Shown here piece by piece: positions 1 to 7,023 of a stretch of 22,165 nt of DNA. Origin of the DNA: Bacteriovoracaceae bacterium UBA4097 (GTDB lineage: Bacteria > Bdellovibrionota > Bacteriovoracia > Bacteriovoracales > Bacteriovoracaceae); the NCBI GenBank assembly GCA_002381765.1, contig DFXX01000096.1, forward strand, positions 701 to 22,865. Direction: 5' to 3'. The position numbers and the translations under genes are program-made. The notes under the pieces are model-generated. The model was not told the DNA's origin. It worked only from the letters and a program-made list of their open reading frames with translations, and did not search any database. The number at the start of each line of letters is the position of its first letter. Within the stretch, counting starts at the first letter, position 1.

Positions 1-51
1 ATCAGATTCTTTTCAGCACTGAGTAAAAATAATTACTTTGGATTTAAGGTC

Positions 52-79
52 GTAAAGTGTAAGTAATACCTCACTTTAC
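52..79 (-). terminator. Possible hairpin after the M1 peptidase gene
   Basis: An exact 8-bp inverted repeat (GTAAAGTG at 52-59, CACTTTAC at 72-79) with a 12-base loop lies just past the stop codon of the aminopeptidase gene. On the minus strand no T-tract follows it, so it is a weak candidate terminator or a 3' end stabilising stem. It is the only structure seen in this end of the window. Confidence 0.25.
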
Positions 80-89
80 TGCGAACAAT

Positions 90-2690
90 TTAATTCTCAG
101 CAGTCCTTCGAACGACTAAACATTTTTTAAGCTCATCCTGTGCTTCCATCCAGCTTCTTCTAGCGATGGTGGTGAGATGCTTGGCCTTCTTCATGCTCTC
201 TTCACTCTGTTGTAAAACTTTTTCAGAACAAATCTGAAGGGGATAAAAACTTTTGAGATAGACACCAACCATATCATCATGAGTTTTCCAGTCCATGGAT
301 TCAATTCGGGCAAAATAGTCTTCAACAAAAGGCTCACTTAATTCCGGATGATCGGCATCGTGGATGTAATGTCCAGCCGCCCTGAGATCACTCTTCGAGA
401 GCGACTTATCATTATAGAACTCACTCCAAACCTTCTTTTTATTTTTAAGACTTGGATAGGCCGCCCGTGCCGATAAGGCCATGGTTTTCCCTATAGTGGA
501 TTTATCTTTCTTGAGTTCAGTCTCAGTAAGCTTTAAAGCTTCTTTATGGTTATTGCGGGAAAGATTTACGATGATTGCCCATCTTCTATCCTGATCTAAA
601 ACAATGCCCTCCGGAGGACTATTTTTCTGAAGCATCTTATAGAGATTTTTTTGAGAGGTCTTACTCTGAGCGATAGAGAGATAAAAATCAAAAAAGCTCA
701 TTTGAAGACTAGAGCCCTTCTCCGACTTATCCATCCTCTTTAAGATAATCGCTTCCAGCTTTTGCGCAATTGATTCACGCTCCGCCTTGGTAAGATAGAG
801 ATTATAATGAGCACCAGTAACATTTCTCCCCAGAAGGCTTCCTAGGAGTTCCTTATCCTCTTCCTTCTCTAGTCCTTCAAAAGCATACTCAAAGTACTTG
901 GCGGGTCTCAGCTCAGCATCTCTCACCATTTGAGAAAGTGTGCTCCAAAGCATAAGTCGTGAGAGAGGATCAGGCAGACTAACAATTGCCTTTTTAGCTT
1001 TAGAAAGGGAGTTCTTATCTAGTGAATAGAGTGCGTAATCCTGGTCATCCTTATTAGGAAAAATAAAGTCCGGGCAATCCTTATCACTCAATCCATCGAT
1101 GGCCGTCTTCTCTTTTGAAAAAATGGCTTCATGAATACCCTGAAGCTTGAGTTCTCTGCCATTTTCTTCATAGAAGGCCAGACGAGTTCTATGAGGAGAT
1201 AATGTATTTGAGACACTTGCCTTCTGGTGAATAACCAGAGACTTGATTTTTTCATCATCACACTTCGCCTCAACTAAAACTCTATTGGGTCCAGCGGTCT
1301 GAAGCCATTTATTCGTCCAAACCGAGAGATCTTTTTTAGCTGCAGTGGCAATTGAAGTAATAAAGTCAGATCTCTTGGTATTTTTAAAAGCAAAGGTCTT
1401 AAAGTAAGAGCGAAGACCATCTCTGAATCCTTCCTCACCCACATAGAAGTGAAGCTGCTTTAAGGCCGAAGCTCCCTTGGCATAAGTGATTCCATCAAAA
1501 TTTCCTTTGGCGGTACGAACATCTGGAACATCGGTTTCAATAGGATGAGTCGTAATCAATTGATCCTGCCAGTATCCCCAGGTCTTTGATTGAAAGAATC
1601 TGAGCCAGGTAGACTTCGCTTCCATTGCTCGATCCTGAGCGATCTCAGCAAGGTAAGAAGCAAAACTTTCATTTAACCACAAATCATTCCACCACTCCAT
1701 GGTCACAAGATCCCCGAACCACATATGGGCCATTTCATGCATGATAAGACTATTTCTTCCATCATATCTCGTTTGAGGAACAGGTCCTCGAAAGATGTTT
1801 CTCTCATTAAGAGTCACAGCACCAGGATTTTCCATGCCTCCCCAACTAAATTCAGGAACAAAGATATGTCCATATTTTGAAAAGGGATAAGGGTAATCAA
1901 AATACTCATTGAAGAACTTGAGTCCTGTCTTCGTGGATAGCATGATGTTTTCCACATCCACATACTTAGCAAGGGATTTTCGAGCATAGAGATAGAGAGG
2001 AAGATCGCCAAAGCGATCCTTCCATTCTACAAAGGGCCCCGCCCCCAAAAAGAATAGGTAGGTACTGAGAGGTTTAGTTTCCTGAAAAATGGTAGTTTTA
2101 ATTTTTCCACTCACCTTCTCACTCTCAGGAAGCTCATTTTGAATGACCTTCCACTCTACCGGAGCTGAAACCGTAACTTTAAAGTTTGCTTTTAAGTCAG
2201 GTTGATCAAGTGAAGGAAAAAGCCAGTGAGCATAATAAGGCTCAAAATCGGTATAGAGGTATTCAGCACCATCGGCCGGATCCACTATTCTTTTGAAGCC
2301 AGAAGACTCCTTACTAAATTCACTTTGATAATTTATTTCAATTTTGGTCAAGGGCTTAAGACGAGCTTGTGGGATATCAAAACTTCCTAAACGCTTTGGA
2401 TACTTCTTTAGTTCTTCGCCATTAACAGAAATGGATTTAATTTTTTGTTTAAAGGAATCGATGCTCAGTGGGAGATCAAGTCTGGCCATTTCAAGTTCGA
2501 TGACCGTGACGCCCTGGAAATTTTCACTCCCCTGATCGAGCTTAAAGAAGATATCGTATTTAACTTGCTTGACCTGTGATTTTCTTTGCTGTGCTTTGAG
2601 ATAAGTCAAATCGTCTTCAGATTTTCGGGGAACTACTTCCTGGGCAAACGTACAAAAAGACCATAGCAGCGCCAGGGTAATAAACTTCAT
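90..2690 (-). CDS. M1 family metallo-aminopeptidase, exported
   Basis: This 866-residue zinc aminopeptidase would release N-terminal amino acids from peptides. Visible motifs are the exopeptidase motif GGMENPG (residues 284-290), the zinc site HEMAH (H318, E319, H322) with the third ligand in LWLNESFASY (E341), and a Tyr (Y403) in ITYAKGAS at the place of the transition-state tyrosine. Residues 1-17 are a short hydrophobic signal peptide (MKFITLALLWSFCTFAQ), so it probably acts in the periplasm or outside the cell, unlike E. coli PepN. Length fits the M1 family with a helical C-terminal domain. It starts 20 bases after the speD stop with its own GGAG ribosome binding site, so it is probably cotranscribed with speD. 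Family assignment is firm; the natural substrate is unknown. Confidence 0.95.
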   Translation of the reverse strand: MKFITLALLWSFCTFAQEVVPRKSEDDLTYLKAQQRKSQVKQVKYDIFFKLDQGSENFQGVTVIELEMARLDLPLSIDSFKQKIKSISVNGEELKKYPKRLGSFDIPQARLKPLTKIEINYQSEFSKESSGFKRIVDPADGAEYLYTDFEPYYAHWLFPSLDQPDLKANFKVTVSAPVEWKVIQNELPESEKVSGKIKTTIFQETKPLSTYLFFLGAGPFVEWKDRFGDLPLYLYARKSLAKYVDVENIMLSTKTGLKFFNEYFDYPYPFSKYGHIFVPEFSWGGMENPGAVTLNERNIFRGPVPQTRYDGRNSLIMHEMAHMWFGDLVTMEWWNDLWLNESFASYLAEIAQDRAMEAKSTWLRFFQSKTWGYWQDQLITTHPIETDVPDVRTAKGNFDGITYAKGASALKQLHFYVGEEGFRDGLRSYFKTFAFKNTKRSDFITSIATAAKKDLSVWTNKWLQTAGPNRVLVEAKCDDEKIKSLVIHQKASVSNTLSPHRTRLAFYEENGRELKLQGIHEAIFSKEKTAIDGLSDKDCPDFIFPNKDDQDYALYSLDKNSLSKAKKAIVSLPDPLSRLMLWSTLSQMVRDAELRPAKYFEYAFEGLEKEEDKELLGSLLGRNVTGAHYNLYLTKAERESIAQKLEAIILKRMDKSEKGSSLQMSFFDFYLSIAQSKTSQKNLYKMLQKNSPPEGIVLDQDRRWAIIVNLSRNNHKEALKLTETELKKDKSTIGKTMALSARAAYPSLKNKKKVWSEFYNDKSLSKSDLRAAGHYIHDADHPELSEPFVEDYFARIESMDWKTHDDMVGVYLKSFYPLQICSEKVLQQSEESMKKAKHLTTIARRSWMEAQDELKKCLVVRRTAEN

Positions 2691-2710
2691 CTCATCTCCA
2701 GGAATTTTAC

Positions 2711-3499
2711 TTAGTTCAGGTGAAAGACTTCTCTCATCTCTTGATTTAACAGATTCATCTTATGTTCAATTTCAGGATGATTCTTATCATTAGGATCTAA
2801 AAGATAATTCTCCGGCCCCATAGGCTTAACCATGAGTTTTGTCTGCCAAATATTATCATGTGCGATATTGATATCCTGGCGATATTGATAGAGCTCAAGA
2901 GTTTCTTTTTTAATGAAATCCTGAATCGAGTTAAAGTAATGATCATTATAGATTTTTTTACCATTCTCAAGGCGGGTATACCCACGAACGACATAATCGA
3001 TGTAAACCACATCGCACTCAAAAACCTCAAACATATAGTTCAAGGCATTCAAAGGAATGATATCGCCACAAGTGGCCACATCTAAATCAAGACGGAAAGT
3101 ACATATGCCTTCAGGATCAGAAGCATCGGGATAAGTATGAGTTGTAATATGGGATTTATCCAAGTGCATCTTTACTGAAGCATTATTTGTCTGGTGAGCA
3201 ACGGTAACATTGTCTTCCCATTTTCCACCCTTAATATCCGACATCAAGGTCATCGTAGAAGCACCAACCGGATCATAATCCTGAATAGATTCATTTAGAA
3301 TATTGGCCTCGATGATCTTACACACATTACGAGCGATCTCACGAATATTGGCCGCACAGTATTTGGTATGAATATAGTTGATGTACTCTTGCTTCTGTTT
3401 TTCATTCATTGCTATACAAAAGTCATAAAAGTTAAATGACAGAATTTTTGTAAGATTGTTAAAGCCCGAAAGCTTGATGGTGTCCTGCATATTGGCCAT
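2711..3499 (-). CDS. speD: S-adenosylmethionine decarboxylase proenzyme, E. coli type
   Basis: SpeD decarboxylates S-adenosylmethionine to supply aminopropyl groups for spermidine synthesis. The proenzyme cuts itself to make a pyruvoyl cofactor. The 262-residue product (E. coli: 264) follows the E. coli type throughout: LSGFNNLTKILSF near the N-terminus, the self-cleavage site DKSHITTHTYP with cleavage expected between K115 and S116, the catalytic Cys in VATCGD (C144), and VIYIDYVVRG-like core text (VYIDYVVRGYTR). An upstream extension to 3589 is open, but it would run through the mdh terminator and this gene's own promoter. The ATG at 3499 has GAGG 6 bases upstream and gives the family length. 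No speE lies in this window; the next gene downstream is the M1 aminopeptidase. Confidence 0.95.
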   Translation of the reverse strand: MANMQDTIKLSGFNNLTKILSFNFYDFCIAMNEKQKQEYINYIHTKYCAANIREIARNVCKIIEANILNESIQDYDPVGASTMTLMSDIKGGKWEDNVTVAHQTNNASVKMHLDKSHITTHTYPDASDPEGICTFRLDLDVATCGDIIPLNALNYMFEVFECDVVYIDYVVRGYTRLENGKKIYNDHYFNSIQDFIKKETLELYQYRQDINIAHDNIWQTKLMVKPMGPENYLLDPNDKNHPEIEHKMNLLNQEMREVFHLN

Positions 3500-3505
3500 G
3501 GAAAA

Positions 3506-3509
3506 CCTC
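3506..3509 (-). promoter_or_regulatory. Ribosome binding site deciding the speD start
   Basis: On the minus strand GAGG is followed by 6 bases and the ATG at 3499. This supports the 262-residue start over the longer open frame. The sequence reads GAGGTTTTCCATG. Confidence 0.75.
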
Positions 3510-3539
3510 ATGAGTGAAAATTGCGAAGATAAGGGGCTT

Positions 3540-3568
3540 GTTATAAGGAATTCAGGGGAATATGACAA
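3540..3568 (-). promoter_or_regulatory. Near-consensus sigma-70-type promoter of speD
   Basis: Minus strand TTGTCA (3563-3568), a 17-base spacer and TATAAC (3540-3545). Transcription would begin near 3533, about 33 bases before the speD ATG and just after the mdh terminator. This is the clearest promoter in the window and implies that speD and the aminopeptidase form a unit separate from mdh. Confidence 0.8.
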
Positions 3569-3570
3569 GG

Positions 3571-3600
3571 GAAAAGGGACCTGCGTCAAGCACAGGCCCC
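3571..3600 (-). terminator. Rho-independent terminator of mdh
   Basis: On the minus strand GGGGCCTG pairs with CAGGTCCC (8 bp, one G-T pair) around a 9-base loop and is followed directly by TTTTC. It lies 17 bases after the mdh stop codon and directly upstream of the speD promoter. Confidence 0.8.
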
Positions 3601-3616
3601 GTATAAGGAACTGAAA

Positions 3617-4606
3617 TTAGATTAGACCTAAGGACTTAACAGCATCTCTTTCAGAACGAAGCTCTTCCAGAGTAAGCTTGAACTTATCCTGACCAAATTC
3701 ATTGTGTTGGATACCTTCCACCACCTTAAGCTTCCCAAGCTCTGTACGGCATGGATAAGAGAAAATAAGGCCCTTATCCACTCCATATTCGCCATTAGAG
3801 GCCAGACACATAGAAAAGGTCTCCAGCGCCGGGGTCTCGGAAACCAGGTTTCTCACGCCGTCTACGATGGCATTAGCGGCCGAAGCAGCTGAAGAGGCCC
3901 CACGGGCCTTAATGATAGCGGCTCCACGCTGCTGCACAGTTTTAATGAAATCACCCTTTAACCACTCATGATCGGTGATAACTTCTGGTATATGCTTGCC
4001 ATTGATCGTGGCATTGAAAAAATCAGGGTATTGAGTAGCTGAGTGATTTCCCCAGATGGTAAGATTCTTAACGGCGTTTACATCCACACCTGCTCTTTGG
4101 GCAAGCTGAGTTTTAGCGCGGTTCTCATCCAAAGTAGTCATGGCAAAGAAGCGATCAGAAGGAATACCTTTAGCATTATTCATAGCAATCAAGGCATTGG
4201 TGTTACAAGGGTTACCTACGACGAAGACTCTTACATCCCCAGCAGCATTCTTCTCAACGGCTTTGGCCTGAGCAGTGAAGATTCCACCATTGATCTTTAA
4301 AAGATCAGATCTCTCCATTCCATCTTTTCTTGGAACGGCTCCTACACAAAGAACCCAGTTAGCATCTTTAAAAGCCGTATTTAGATCAGAGGTCGTGACG
4401 ATATTTTTCAAAAAAGGAAAAGCACAGTCTTCAAGCTCCATGGCCACCCCACGAAGAGCAGGAAGGGCCGGCTCAAGCTCAAGAAGCTGAAGCTCTACAT
4501 CGGTCTCAGCTCCAAACATCTGTCCTGAGGCTATTCTAAAAAGAAGTGCATAACCAATCTGTCCTGCAGCTCCTGTTACCGCTACCTTTACTCTCTTTCT
4601 GGTCAC
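3617..4606 (-). CDS. mdh: Malate dehydrogenase, cytosolic (LDH-unrelated) type
   Basis: The enzyme interconverts malate and oxaloacetate with NAD(H) in the TCA cycle. The 329-residue sequence has the nucleotide loop TGAAGQIG (residues 11-18), an acidic residue at the end of the second strand (LLELE, E43) favouring NAD, the substrate arginines in PRKDGMERSDLL (R93, R99), NPCNTN (132-137), LDENRAKTQ (D160, R163) and the catalytic His in WGNHSATQYP (H188). These identify the cytosolic-type subgroup. The start codon is GTG, with GGGAGG and a 5-base spacer. The gene has its own promoter and terminator, so it appears monocistronic. Confidence 0.97.
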   Translation of the reverse strand: MTRKRVKVAVTGAAGQIGYALLFRIASGQMFGAETDVELQLLELEPALPALRGVAMELEDCAFPFLKNIVTTSDLNTAFKDANWVLCVGAVPRKDGMERSDLLKINGGIFTAQAKAVEKNAAGDVRVFVVGNPCNTNALIAMNNAKGIPSDRFFAMTTLDENRAKTQLAQRAGVDVNAVKNLTIWGNHSATQYPDFFNATINGKHIPEVITDHEWLKGDFIKTVQQRGAAIIKARGASSAASAANAIVDGVRNLVSETPALETFSMCLASNGEYGVDKGLIFSYPCRTELGKLKVVEGIQHNEFGQDKFKLTLEELRSERDAVKSLGLI

Positions 4607-4611
4607 AAAAA

Positions 4612-4617
4612 CCTCCC
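4612..4617 (-). promoter_or_regulatory. Strong ribosome binding site for the GTG start of mdh
   Basis: Minus strand GGGAGG followed by five T residues and GTG. The strength of this site supports GTG as the true start codon. Confidence 0.8.
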
Positions 4618-4643
4618 AACTTACAAGTTAAATAATTGGACTT

Positions 4644-4649
4644 ATTATA
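4644..4649 (-). promoter_or_regulatory. -10 element of the mdh promoter
   Basis: Minus strand TATAAT matches the -10 consensus exactly, about 38 bases before the GTG. The -35 is poor (TGAGAA at a 16-base spacing). Transcription would start near 4637. The weak -35 overlaps one arm of the inverted repeat at 4652-4669. Confidence 0.55.
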
Positions 4650-4651
4650 GA

Positions 4652-4669
4652 AGAAACGGCTGCGTTTCT
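4652..4669. promoter_or_regulatory. Inverted repeat inside the mdh promoter, possible operator
   Basis: AGAAACG (4652-4658) and CGTTTCT (4663-4669) form an exact 7-bp inverted repeat with a 4-base centre. It lies between the -10 of mdh and its weak -35, upstream of two divergent genes, so a terminator role is unlikely. A regulator binding site is inferred from position and symmetry only. Confidence 0.35.
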
Positions 4670-4689
4670 CATCTTTTATTCGTCTCGCC

Positions 4690-4719
4690 TAGACAAATTA
4701 TTCTTATGAAGCATAGTAT
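4690..4719 (+). promoter_or_regulatory. Likely promoter of the RG-rich protein gene
   Basis: TAGACA (4690-4695), an 18-base spacer and TAGTAT (4714-4719). Transcription would start near 4726, leaving a leader of about 28 bases before the GTG at 4754, which has AGGAG at 4743-4747. Confidence 0.5.
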
Positions 4720-4753
4720 TAAGACTAAAAGAGCTTCAATCTAGGAGATAAAC

Positions 4754-5374
4754 GTGCGCGACTCGCGTGGCAATCCAAATAATCAAGGCCCCGCTAATGC
4801 GGCCCAAGGCACGAATCAAGGTCAAAGCAGCAACAGACGCCGCAGACGCCCTAATAGAAGTGGTGGTGGTCAGCCACGCCCACAGTCTGAAAATCGTCAA
4901 AGAGAGCCAGGCAGCGGTGGCGGTGGAGGTAACAGAAACCGCAGACCCGGTGGCCGACCTCTTACATCAAACCAAGTCTTGGTAAAATACGATAATCTTC
5001 TTGAGCAGCATCTCATCACCAGAAGAAAGTATTATGAATATTTCAATCGTGTGGATGAAAGGCAGTTAAGAAGACTTGAGAAAAACTTCTTTGCTAGCAT
5101 TGAACATCTAAGAAGATTCGAATCCAATCTTGAGCCTTGGCAGAGAGAAGTTTTGGAGAAACGTAAGACAGAACGTTACAGACCAGACCTCACCTACTCA
5201 TCCAACCGTGGAATCGATCCCCTGGAAGAAGCCAAGGTTGAAGTTAGTGAATCTGAAATAGAAGATCCACATTTTAAGGATACTCAGAAAGAAGCATTTG
5301 AAGCTTACAAAGATGATACAGAAGAATCAGTAGGAACATTCGAAGATTACTTAAAACTCAAAGGTCTTGAATAG
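4754..5374 (+). CDS. RG-rich disordered protein with acidic tail, unknown function
   Basis: I do not recognise this 206-residue protein. Residues 1-70 are low-complexity and rich in Arg, Gly, Asn, Gln and Pro, with a run of five Arg (28-32) and a run of five Gly (55-59). Residues 72-142 look like a compact helical domain rich in charged and aromatic residues (RRKYYEYFNRVDERQLRRLE). Residues 155-206 are strongly acidic. A basic disordered head on a helical domain resembles nucleic-acid-binding tails of bacterial RNA-associated proteins, but this is inference from composition. There is no signal peptide. The start is GTG with AGGAG 6 bases upstream and a plausible promoter. The stop codon lies in the loop and arm of a perfect 12-bp hairpin. 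Confidence 0.8.
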   Translation: MRDSRGNPNNQGPANAAQGTNQGQSSNRRRRRPNRSGGGQPRPQSENRQREPGSGGGGGNRNRRPGGRPLTSNQVLVKYDNLLEQHLITRRKYYEYFNRVDERQLRRLEKNFFASIEHLRRFESNLEPWQREVLEKRKTERYRPDLTYSSNRGIDPLEEAKVEVSESEIEDPHFKDTQKEAFEAYKDDTEESVGTFEDYLKLKGLE

Positions 5375-5384
5375 ACCTTTGAGT
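5356..5384. terminator. Perfect 12-bp hairpin between convergent genes
   Basis: ACTCAAAGGTCT (5356-5367) and AGACCTTTGAGT (5373-5384) pair exactly around the loop TGAAT. The stop codon of the plus-strand gene (5372-5374) is inside the structure. On the minus strand the stem is followed by TTTTAAG, so it is the better terminator for the XRE gene. On the plus strand the T-tract is poor, but the stem probably serves both genes. Confidence 0.7.
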
Positions 5385-5417
5385 AATCAGATTATTTAAA
5401 TTTAAATTGAAATAAAA

Positions 5418-5759
5418 TTAGATACCGTCTGAGCCAGTGGCCGAGAACTGAGGCGCGATGTCTGAAACATTAGAGTCTTTATCTTTCTTACTTGGCTTGA
5501 TGTTGTAGAGATAGTTATTAAGTGTCTCTTCCTGATCTTTAAGAATAGCAGTCTTCAACTCATCTGAAGTGATGTCTAAAACTTCCGAAACTTTACGAAG
5601 CATTTTTAGTGGAATGTTACAAAGGGCCCTCTCAACGTTGGATATGAACTGACCGTTCTTATACCCAAGGAGATGAGAAAGCTCAGATTGAGAATACCCT
5701 TTCGGATGATTCATTCTTTTGGTACGAATAAGCTGAGCAATGTTCTTAAAGCAACGCAT
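5418..5759 (-). CDS. XRE-family helix-turn-helix regulator
   Basis: A 113-residue DNA-binding protein. Residues 22-61 follow the Cro/CI helix-turn-helix pattern: YSQSELSHLLGYKNGQFISNVE continues into ALCNIPLKMLRKVSEVL, where the recognition helix is expected near GQFISNVERAL. Residues 62-90 are helical and may dimerise; the last 23 residues are polar and probably disordered. The ATG has GGAG 5 bases upstream. Its promoter region carries a palindrome over the -35 and a repeat over the -10, which suggests autoregulation. No toxin, phage or restriction genes are adjacent, so a chromosomal regulator is more likely than an antitoxin. Target genes are unknown. Confidence 0.88.
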   Translation of the reverse strand: MRCFKNIAQLIRTKRMNHPKGYSQSELSHLLGYKNGQFISNVERALCNIPLKMLRKVSEVLDITSDELKTAILKDQEETLNNYLYNIKPSKKDKDSNVSDIAPQFSATGSDGI

Positions 5760-5789
5760 GTGTTCTCCGTCTAGGTTGGGGCGAGATTG

Positions 5790-5803
5790 AAAATAATATT
5801 CAT
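5790..5803. repeat. Direct repeat copy 1 in the XRE/xth intergenic region
   Basis: AAAATAATATTCAT matches AAAATATTATTCAT at 5835-5848 in 13 of 14 positions, offset by 45 bases. This copy covers the -10 of the XRE promoter. AT-richness makes chance similarity possible. Confidence 0.4.
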
Positions 5804-5820
5804 TTTTTCTAGAATGTCAT
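5793..5820 (-). promoter_or_regulatory. Promoter of the XRE gene
   Basis: Minus strand ATGACA (5815-5820), a 16-base spacer and TATTAT (5793-5798). The start of transcription would be near 5786, about 27 bases before the ATG. The -35 lies within the palindrome at 5810-5824. Confidence 0.5.
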
Positions 5821-5824
5821 TCTA
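5810..5824. promoter_or_regulatory. Operator-like palindrome
   Basis: TAGAATG-T-CATTCTA is an exact 7-bp inverted repeat around one central base. It overlaps the -35 of the XRE promoter. Size and position match a dimeric HTH operator, most simply for the adjacent XRE protein. Binding is inferred. Confidence 0.5.
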
Positions 5825-5834
5825 CATTGAAAAA

Positions 5835-5848
5835 AAAATATTATTCAT
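5835..5848. repeat. Direct repeat copy 2 in the XRE/xth intergenic region
   Basis: AAAATATTATTCAT, 13 of 14 identical to the copy at 5790-5803. It lies on the exonuclease III side of the palindrome, upstream of xth, in a region where I see only a weak plus-strand promoter (TTGAAA at 5827-5832 without a good -10). Confidence 0.4.
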
Positions 5849-5878
5849 CTTATCGGACCTTGGTGTTTGAAACTAACT

Positions 5879-5882
5879 AGGA
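5879..5882 (+). promoter_or_regulatory. Ribosome binding site deciding the xth start
   Basis: AGGA is followed by 8 bases and the ATG at 5891. A TTG at 5867 in the same frame has no comparable site and would add eight residues that the family lacks. Confidence 0.65.
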
Positions 5883-5890
5883 AAATTTTT

Positions 5891-6652
5891 ATGAAGCTAA
5901 TTTCGTGGAACGTCAATGGCATACGCTCTGTGTTTAACAAGGGATTTGTTGAATGGTTCACTATGGAATCACCAGATATCCTATGCCTACAAGAGACGAA
6001 GGCCCAAATAGAACAATTTCCCGCGAGTCTTTTAACAAATGAACCTTATCAGGTTATCCACAGTTCTGCTGAGAAAAAAGGCTATTCAGGAGTAGCAACA
6101 TTTAGTCGCAAGAATATCCTTGACACTAAAAAGATAGAAAAACACGAATATGATAGCGAAGGCAGAGTTCTTGTTCACGAACTGGAAGATTTTTTTCTGC
6201 TGAATTGTTATTTTCCAAACGGACAAAGAGATCATAACCGAGTCCCTTTTAAACTAGAGTTTTCAGATTTTGTGTTAGAAAAAATGAATGAGTTGCAAAA
6301 GATAAAACCAGTTATCATCACTGGTGACTTCAATACCGCTCACAATGAAATCGACATCGCTAATCCCAAGAGCAATCAAAAGAGTACTGGCTTTCTTCCG
6401 ATTGAGAGAGCTTGGATGGATAAATTCACTGGCCAGGGTTGGATAGATATCTTTCGCCATCTTCATCCCGAGCAGGCTGGCGCCTATACATGGTGGAGTC
6501 AATTGAATCCAAGTGTAAGAGAGAGAAATATTGGCTGGAGATTAGATTACTTTTTTATTAGTAAGGATTTATTACCTCGAGTAAAAAGAGCTGAAATTCT
6601 TTCTGATGTGAAAGGTTCCGATCACTGCCCGATACTGCTTGAACTAGAATAA
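5891..6652 (+). CDS. xth: Exodeoxyribonuclease III (AP endonuclease)
   Basis: The enzyme cuts DNA at abasic sites and removes 3' blocking groups in base excision repair. The 253-residue protein has all core motifs of the exonuclease III/APE1 fold: N7 in SWNVNGIR, E35 in LQETKAQ, Y107 in CYFPNGQ, D146 and N148 in ITGDFNTAH, RLDYFF (D219) and the C-terminal GSDHCPI (D244, H245). It starts with MKLISWNVNG, as expected for the family, from the ATG at 5891. The gene diverges from the XRE gene and shares its control region. Its last 31 bases overlap the end of the response regulator gene on the opposite strand. Confidence 0.96.
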   Translation: MKLISWNVNGIRSVFNKGFVEWFTMESPDILCLQETKAQIEQFPASLLTNEPYQVIHSSAEKKGYSGVATFSRKNILDTKKIEKHEYDSEGRVLVHELEDFFLLNCYFPNGQRDHNRVPFKLEFSDFVLEKMNELQKIKPVIITGDFNTAHNEIDIANPKSNQKSTGFLPIERAWMDKFTGQGWIDIFRHLHPEQAGAYTWWSQLNPSVRERNIGWRLDYFFISKDLLPRVKRAEILSDVKGSDHCPILLELE

Positions 6653-6996
6653 AGCATTTTTTTAATCTCTTCTACCAGATCCATGAAGTCGATCGGCTTG
6701 AGGATAACTAATTCATATTCAGAAGTATCTTCATTCGCTGGCGAATTTCCTGTCACAAGAACAAATTTTCCATGAAAGATATTTTCTTTCTTGATCGTGG
6801 CATAAAGTTCATGGCCACTTCCCGTAGGCATATTAACATCCGAGATAATAATATCGTAATCATTTTTTCTGATGAGATTAAGTGCGTGCTGAAAATCAGT
6901 ACTAGTATCGATAGGAATCTCTGAATCTTCAAAGAATGAAGACGCCAGCTCTACTAAATCAGCCTCATCATCGACATAGAGAATTCGTGGACTCAT
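6622..6996 (-). CDS. Stand-alone response regulator receiver (CheY-like)
   Basis: A 124-residue single-domain receiver. Acidic residues D9 and D10 (YVDDEADL) would bind Mg2+, D53 in IIISDVNMPTGSG is the phosphorylation site, T82 in VLVTGN and K100 in ILKPIDF complete the switch. No output domain follows, only a serine run and SIGQ, so signalling would pass by protein contact to an unseen partner. No histidine kinase is nearby. ATG with GAGG 6 bases upstream and a TATAAT at 7018-7023. The last 31 bases are antisense to the end of xth. Confidence 0.93.
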   Translation of the reverse strand: MSPRILYVDDEADLVELASSFFEDSEIPIDTSTDFQHALNLIRKNDYDIIISDVNMPTGSGHELYATIKKENIFHGKFVLVTGNSPANEDTSEYELVILKPIDFMDLVEEIKKMLYSSSSSIGQ

Positions 6997-7017
6997 ATAT
7001 AACCTCTTTCAGCTAAA

Positions 7018-7023
7018 ATTATA
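7018..7023 (-). promoter_or_regulatory. -10 element of the response regulator promoter
   Basis: Minus strand TATAAT, 21 bases before the ATG codon. The -35 region at a 17-base spacing is AGGACT, a poor match. An exact 8-bp palindrome GGTATACC (7030-7037) lies in the spacer and may bind a regulator. The 164-base gap between this gene and guaD holds nothing else I can support. Confidence 0.5.

Noticed and set aside
3500..3589. N-terminal extension of speD by 30 residues
   Set aside because: The extra codons run through the mdh terminator and the speD promoter. The ATG at 3499 has a good ribosome site and gives the family length.
4767..4985. 72-residue ORF in another frame of the RG-rich gene
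   Set aside because: It arises from Arg/Gly codon repeats read out of frame. It has no ribosome site, and the host frame is longer with a promoter, ribosome site and terminator.
5394..5407. Palindromic ATTTAAATTTAAAT
   Set aside because: Perfectly symmetrical but made only of A/T runs between two convergent gene ends; likely chance in an AT-rich gap.
5418..5759. XRE protein as antitoxin or phage repressor
   Set aside because: No toxin-like, phage or restriction gene is adjacent; the neighbours are housekeeping genes.
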